From: an uncultured Oscillospiraceae bacterium
GTDB lineage: Bacteria > Bacillota > Clostridia > Oscillospirales > Oscillospiraceae
DNA: 51,061 nt
NCBI GenBank assembly: GCA_944385425.1
Contig: CALWXD010000118.1
Location: forward strand, 1 to 51,061
Direction of reading: 5' to 3'
The notes under the pieces are model-generated. The model worked only from the letters and a program-made list of their open reading frames with translations. It made no database searches and was not told the origin of the DNA. Position numbers and translations under genes: made by a program. Shown piece by piece: positions 47,655 to 51,061 of the stretch. Numbering within the stretch: the stretch's first letter is position 1; the number at the start of each line of letters is the position of its first letter.

Positions 47655-48674
47655 TCAGTCCAGAACGTACACCGTGCAGCTGCGCACGCCGAACTGGACG
47701 CACTCCTCATAGGTATTGTGGTACAGATCAATCTTGTTTTTCCGAATGGCGCCGCCGGTGTCCTCGGCAATGGAGAATCCATAGACGTAGGACCCGTCGC
47801 TGGTGACAATATACATCTTGGTGCCGAAGGGCAGCTGGCTGCGCTCCACGCCCACCGTCCCTCTGTGGACAGTGGAGCCGGAGGCGGTGATGGTCCCCAC
47901 ACCGGGGTCGCCGGTGGTGTAGGCGGTGGCCTTCATGGTGAGGGTCTGGTTGAAGGTGACCTCCTGCCCGTTTTCCAGCACCAGCTTGCCGGTTCCGTCG
48001 CCGTTGGAGACGATCTGGGCCACCTTGGCGTCATTGGGGGCGAAGTTTTCCAGCGTCCCCTTCTCGATCACTGTGCCGGTGGGCTCGGTGTCGGTGACCT
48101 CCACCAGCTGGCGGGAGACCTCCTCCCCGCCGCGGTAGACCACCTCATACACCTCGGCGTGGACCCCGTCCTGCCCCTCCTGGACCACCGTCTCGCTCCA
48201 GGTGGGGAGGATGGTGCTGTAGCGGTAGGTCACCGGACTCTCCACCACCTCCTTCACCGTCTCATAGCAGACGATCTCCTGGCCCACCGTCACGGTCACC
48301 GGGTCGCCGCTGAGGGCGACGGCCACCATATCCAGGGGGCTCACATCCACATCCAGGCGGCGCAGCAGCTGCTCCACCGTCTCGTCTCTGGCCAGAAGGC
48401 CGTGCTCCTCGCCGTTCCAGACGAGGCGGACCCTCTGCCCCTCCTTCAGCTGCACCTCCTCCGCCGTGCTCTCCCGGGGGAGGGACGCCTTGGCCACCAG
48501 GAGCACCTCCTGGGCCGGCTCCGCGGCGGCATCCCGGAGCTCCGCCGGCAGGTCAGCCGCCGAGGCGGAGGAGCCGGGCAGCAGGACGGCTGCCAGGGCA
48601 AAGGCCAGAAAGGCGGCGGAAACCGCCAGGAGCCGGATATGCCGGCCGCAGTCCTGCATCCAATGGTTCAACAT
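47655..48674 (-). CDS. G5 and 3D domain cell-wall protein (YabE/RpfB-like)
   Basis: The 339-aa protein has an N-terminal membrane anchor or signal (about residues 12-40), a DUF348-like repeat (LVWNGEEHGLLARDETVEQLLRRLDV), a G5 domain (about 135-215, YETVKEVVESPVTYRYSTIL) and a C-terminal 3D domain (about 250-335) with the three Asp in the KATAYTTGD, EDTGG and KIDLY regions. This is the layout of peptidoglycan-remodelling YabE and Stationary-phase Sps/Rpf proteins; the 3D domain resembles lytic transglycosylase MltA. AGGAGG is 8 nt before the ATG. A long structured leader precedes it. Confidence 0.88.
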   Translation of the reverse strand: MLNHWMQDCGRHIRLLAVSAAFLAFALAAVLLPGSSASAADLPAELRDAAAEPAQEVLLVAKASLPRESTAEEVQLKEGQRVRLVWNGEEHGLLARDETVEQLLRRLDVDVSPLDMVAVALSGDPVTVTVGQEIVCYETVKEVVESPVTYRYSTILPTWSETVVQEGQDGVHAEVYEVVYRGGEEVSRQLVEVTDTEPTGTVIEKGTLENFAPNDAKVAQIVSNGDGTGKLVLENGQEVTFNQTLTMKATAYTTGDPGVGTITASGSTVHRGTVGVERSQLPFGTKMYIVTSDGSYVYGFSIAEDTGGAIRKNKIDLYHNTYEECVQFGVRSCTVYVLD

Positions 48675-48883
48675 CCTATTTTACCTCCTGTCTTATTGCC
48701 ATGTCTCTGCATGGCAGGGACCCTCTCCGCCGCCGGCGGCAAGCGTCCCCAGCCGCCCCGGGGACCGGAAGGCCCCGGGGAGAAAACCCTCGCCTGCGGC
48801 CGCCGTTTTCCGGGGCGGCCCACCTGGCGGGAGTTTCCTGCGATAATGGGATTCTAGACAGACTTGGCGCGAATGAAACGCTT

Positions 48884-48899
48884 TGTAACTTTTTGTTAC
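48884..48899. promoter_or_regulatory. TGTWAC-N4-TGTWAC site, downstream of the 3D-gene start site
   Basis: TGTAAC-TTTT-TGTTAC on the plus strand, about 15-30 bases after the predicted start of the 3D-gene transcript. It is similar to the WalR box but with a 4-nt spacer; it is also an imperfect palindrome (GTAAC-N5-GTTAC). Confidence 0.5.
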
Positions 48900-48918
48900 C
48901 ATTCGGAAAACTTCGTTG

Positions 48919-48947
48919 AGTATACCGCTGAATCTCTGTTTTGTCAA
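48919..48947 (-). promoter_or_regulatory. Consensus promoter of the 3D-domain gene
   Basis: Minus strand: TTGACA (48942-48947), 17 nt, TATACT (48919-48924). Confidence 0.88.
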
Positions 48948-49032
48948 GTTTTTTGTTTGTTTCCATTTTTGTCGGCACAAAAAGCACAAGATATAGTGGC
49001 CGCGTCTGCCTGGTATTCTATGATCCAAGCTC

Positions 49033-49055
49033 TATAATAGTTACAAACAGTAACA
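49033..49055. promoter_or_regulatory. TATAAT box with second TGTWAC-N4-TGTWAC site
   Basis: A plus-strand TATAAT (49033-49038) with poor -35 is followed at once by GTTAC-N5-GTAAC (49040-49054); on the minus strand this reads TGTTAC-TGTT-TGTAAC (49040-49055). It pairs with the site at 48884. Confidence 0.45.
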
Positions 49056-49172
49056 AGTATGACAAAAAGCTTTGCCCGACGGGCCGGCCCGGCGGCACGC
49101 ATTTTCGGCAATATCATCAAATCCGGCCGCCCCGGCGTGGGAAAGGCTGGGTAGAAATTCAGGGGCCGGCTG

Positions 49173-49181
49173 TGCTATACT
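49173..49181 (+). promoter_or_regulatory. Extended -10 promoter of the Cof-type HAD gene
   Basis: TGC followed by TATACT (49176-49181), no clear -35. The start would be near 49188, about 26 bases before the ATG. Confidence 0.5.
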
Positions 49182-49213
49182 GCTGTCAGAGAAAACCGCT
49201 TGGGGGGAAGGAT

Positions 49214-50014
49214 ATGGTACGGCTGATCGCGCTGGATCTGGATGGGACGCTGCTGGACTCCGGGGGACACGTCCCCGCCCCGGCGGCGGACGCCATCGCC
49301 CGGGCCAGGGCCCGCGGCGTCCGGGTGGTGCTGGCCACCGGGCGCAGCGCCCGGGAGGCCGCCTGGTTCAACCGGGAGGCCCGCTGTGACGAGACGGCCG
49401 TGTGCCTGGGCGGCTGCGCGGTGGCGGACCTGTCTGCCGGGCGGCACATCCGGCAGTGGGCCTTCTCCCCAGCCGCCGCCTCCGCCCTGCGGCGGCTGGT
49501 GGACCCCTCTCTCCGGATGGTCTTTTTCGCCGGGGAGGAGCTGCTGGTCACCCCCGCCTCCGACGCCTACTTCCGCCAGGAGCCCGGCGACCTGCTTTCC
49601 CGGCTCCAGACCATTACGGCGGACCCCTGGCAGTACGCCGCGGACCACGGCCTCGCCCCCTGCAAGCTCCTGGTGCTGGGGGAGGCGGAGCGGCTCCGGC
49701 GGCTGCGGGCGGCGGTATCGCGGCTCCCGGACGTGCACCTCACCAGCTCGGACCCCACCAACCTGGAGCTGATGCCCGCCGGGACGGACAAGGGCCGGGC
49801 CCTCTCCCTCCTGTGCCGGCAGTGGGGCATCCCCCTGGCGGAGGCCGCCGCCCTGGGGGACAGCGAAAACGACCGGGAGATGCTCCTGGCGGTGGGGTTC
49901 CCGGTGGCTATGGGCAACGCCCCGCCGTCCATCCGGGCGGTTGGGCGGATGGTGGCCGACACCAACGACAACGGCGGCGCGGCCAAGGCCATCGACGCCC
50001 TGCTGGCGATGTAG
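49214..50014 (+). CDS. Cof-type HAD-IIB phosphatase
   Basis: The 266-aa protein has motif I LIALDLDGTLLDS, motif II VLATGRS, Lys in the AGTDKGRAL motif III and motif IV ALGDSENDREML, with a C2-type cap in between. Cof-type enzymes dephosphorylate sugar phosphates, flavin or PLP-like compounds; which one is unknown. GGGGGGAAGG is upstream of the ATG at 49214. The frame is open 90 codons further upstream through non-coding DNA. Confidence 0.9.
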   Translation: MVRLIALDLDGTLLDSGGHVPAPAADAIARARARGVRVVLATGRSAREAAWFNREARCDETAVCLGGCAVADLSAGRHIRQWAFSPAAASALRRLVDPSLRMVFFAGEELLVTPASDAYFRQEPGDLLSRLQTITADPWQYAADHGLAPCKLLVLGEAERLRRLRAAVSRLPDVHLTSSDPTNLELMPAGTDKGRALSLLCRQWGIPLAEAAALGDSENDREMLLAVGFPVAMGNAPPSIRAVGRMVADTNDNGGAAKAIDALLAM

Positions 50015-50026
50015 GGGCGGCGGTAT

Positions 50027-50060
50027 CCGCTGTATCCCGCTTGTGCAGGGGATACAGCGG
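50027..50060. other. Hairpin after the HAD gene
   Basis: A 12-bp perfect stem (50027-50038 with 50049-50060) with a 10-nt loop and no T-run. It may protect the 3' end rather than terminate. Confidence 0.5.
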
Positions 50061-50101
50061 CAAAAATCGCCGACTTCCCCCCTGCCTTCCCCACTTTGGG
50101 C

Positions 50102-50130
50102 TTGAAATCCCTGTGGATTTTTAGTATTAT
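50102..50130 (+). promoter_or_regulatory. Promoter of the PEPCK gene
   Basis: TTGAAA (50102-50107), 17 nt, TATTAT (50125-50130). Confidence 0.78.
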
Positions 50131-50181
50131 GCTATCAAGGAAACAATCGCTTTCTGAATTTCATCTGAGGAGGAAACAACC

Positions 50182-51061
50182 ATGGCTTTGACAAGCAACA
50201 AGGCCGTCCTGTCCTGGATCGACGAGATGGCCAAAATGACCCAGCCCGACAGCATCGTCTGGATCGACGGCTCCCAGGAGCAGATCGAGGCCCTGCGGGC
50301 CGAGGCCTGCTCCACCGGCGAGATGGAGAAGCTGAACCAGGACCTGCTGCCGGACTGCTATCTGCACCGCACCGCCGTCAACGACGTGGCCCGGGTGGAG
50401 GACCGCACCTTCATCTGCTGCGAGAAGCAGGAGAACGCCGGCCCCACCAACAACTGGATGGCCCCCGCGGAGATGCATGAGAAACTGAACAAGCTGTACA
50501 CCGGCGCCATGAAGGGCCGCACCATGTACGTCATCCCCTACTCCATGGGCGTGGTGGGCTCCCCCTTCGCCACGTACGGCATCGAGCTGACCGACTCCAT
50601 CTATGTGGTGCTGAACATGTGCATCATGACCCGGGTGGGCCAGGCCGTGGCCGACGTGATCGGCGCCGACTTCGTCAAGGGACTCCACGCCAAGGCGGCC
50701 ATCGACCGGGCGAACCGCTACATCGTCCAGTTCCCCGAGGACAACACCATCATGTCGGTCAATTCGGGCTACGGCGGCAACGTGCTGCTGGGCAAAAAGT
50801 GCTTCGCCCTGCGCATTGCCTCCTACCTGGGCCGCAACGAGGGCTGGATGGCTGAGCACATGCTCATCCTGGGCATCCAGAACCCCGCCGGTGAGGTGCG
50901 CTACCTGGCTGCCGCCTTCCCCTCCGCCTGCGGAAAGACCAACCTGGCCATGCTCATCCCCCCCGCCCACTACCGGGAGAAGGGTTGGAAGGTCTGGTGC
51001 GTGGGCGACGACATCGCCTGGATCCGGGTGGGCGAGGACGGCCGGCTGTGGGCTGTGAACC
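50182..51061 (+). CDS. pckG: Phosphoenolpyruvate carboxykinase (GTP), 3' end outside the window
   Basis: The first 293 codons are present and the frame stays open at the right edge. IVWIDGSQEQIEAL near the start, ARVEDRTFICCEKQENAGPTNNW, YVIPYSMG and the P-loop FPSACGKTNLAML are specific for the GTP-dependent class, distinct from ATP-PEPCK. The enzyme interconverts oxaloacetate and PEP; in anaerobes it often runs toward oxaloacetate, capturing CO2 and saving energy. TGAGGAGGAAA lies upstream of the ATG. It joins the aminotransferase and citrate-synthase-like enzyme at oxaloacetate. Confidence 0.94.
   Translation, partial: MALTSNKAVLSWIDEMAKMTQPDSIVWIDGSQEQIEALRAEACSTGEMEKLNQDLLPDCYLHRTAVNDVARVEDRTFICCEKQENAGPTNNWMAPAEMHEKLNKLYTGAMKGRTMYVIPYSMGVVGSPFATYGIELTDSIYVVLNMCIMTRVGQAVADVIGADFVKGLHAKAAIDRANRYIVQFPEDNTIMSVNSGYGGNVLLGKKCFALRIASYLGRNEGWMAEHMLILGIQNPAGEVRYLAAAFPSACGKTNLAMLIPPAHYREKGWKVWCVGDDIAWIRVGEDGRLWAVN

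Larger units (their letters stand above)
48675..49213. other. Divergent intergenic region with structured leader
   Basis: The minus-strand leader of the 3D gene spans about 48675-48912 and contains GC-rich hairpins, notably paired CCCCGGGG blocks and GGCCGCC/GGCGGCC arms, plus a GCCATG/CATGGC hairpin close to the Shine-Dalgarno. No known riboswitch was recognised. The right part (49056-49170) shows no gene; the plus-strand HAD promoter is at 49173-49181. Confidence 0.6.

Noticed and set aside
48675..48912. c-di-AMP (ydaO-yuaA) riboswitch before the 3D-domain gene
   Set aside because: Expected from gene context, but I could not find the conserved core sequences of that class. It remains only a structured leader.
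50027..50060. Intrinsic terminator after the Cof-type HAD gene
   Set aside because: The stem is good but neither strand has a T-run, so it is listed only as a hairpin.

Overview
The window reads as a chromosomal segment of a GC-rich, endospore-forming, anaerobic member of the Clostridia, most likely Oscillospiraceae (the Oscillibacter / Dysosmobacter / Lawsonibacter / Flavonifractor neighbourhood). The evidence is the ffs-dnaX-ybaB block, a SpoIVFA/SpoIVFB-like pair, a YlmC/YmxH-type sporulation protein, a G5/3D cell-wall protein, NfnAB, a Re-citrate-synthase-like enzyme, GTP-dependent PEP carboxykinase and a FeoA-FeoA-FeoB-Cys-rich-peptide iron island. I see no rRNA, tRNA, prophage, transposase or CRISPR array. 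Genus is inference; no search was run. All promoters, operators and terminators were found by eye.

Layout. 1-5512: a 5'-truncated GHKL sensor kinase, then mocA (minus) divergent from xdhABC, a molybdenum hydroxylase with its cofactor-maturation enzyme beside it. 5556-8521: an XRE/membrane regulator with twin operators, SRP RNA (ffs), dnaX and ybaB. 8526-15690: rplS, then a long minus-strand run (mltG, U32 protein, M23, M50, radical SAM, DUF2344) linked to the cell wall, sporulation and RNA modification. 15837-19808: a Cys-rich mini-protein, tmk-wecG, a GT4 glycosyltransferase and an EamA exporter. 20032-22229: darA, a 189-bp tandem duplication carrying a broken copy of the start of a HAD gene, the intact HAD gene and a second XRE/membrane protein. 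22312-26828: a DUF4358 lipoprotein, a SLOG-dinB operon and an aspartate-type aminotransferase. 26845-30938: nfnAB, a hemolysin III protein and a DUF1836 regulator. 31087-34416: the feo island with three TTAG-N6-CTAA dyads. 34502-38159: a DUF2461 protein, a rhomboid-fold pseudoprotease with a Cys-rich tail, and a CNNM/CorC-type transporter behind a leader of about 240 nt. 38166-43360: secG, an ion permease, a third XRE/membrane protein, and trmK-nif3-yebC. 43671-51061: a lipoprotein, a YlmC/YmxH protein, a GntR regulator with a Re-citrate-synthase-like gene, a lipoprotein gene broken by a stop at codon 2, a 3D-domain protein, a Cof-type HAD phosphatase and the 5' part of GTP-PEPCK.

How the genes work together. 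mocA would finish the cofactor used by XdhA. NfnAB balances NAD(H), NADP(H) and ferredoxin, while the citrate-synthase-like enzyme, aminotransferase and PEPCK sit around oxaloacetate. The feo genes form one Fe(II) uptake unit whose promoters look DtxR-controlled.

I did not find a convincing new multi-gene system. The best leads are the tandem duplication with its dispersed palindrome family, the feo operators, the codon-2 stop, the SLOG-dinB pair, the rhomboid-fold protein, two structured leaders, and several sharp inverted-repeat operators next to membrane-tethered XRE regulators.
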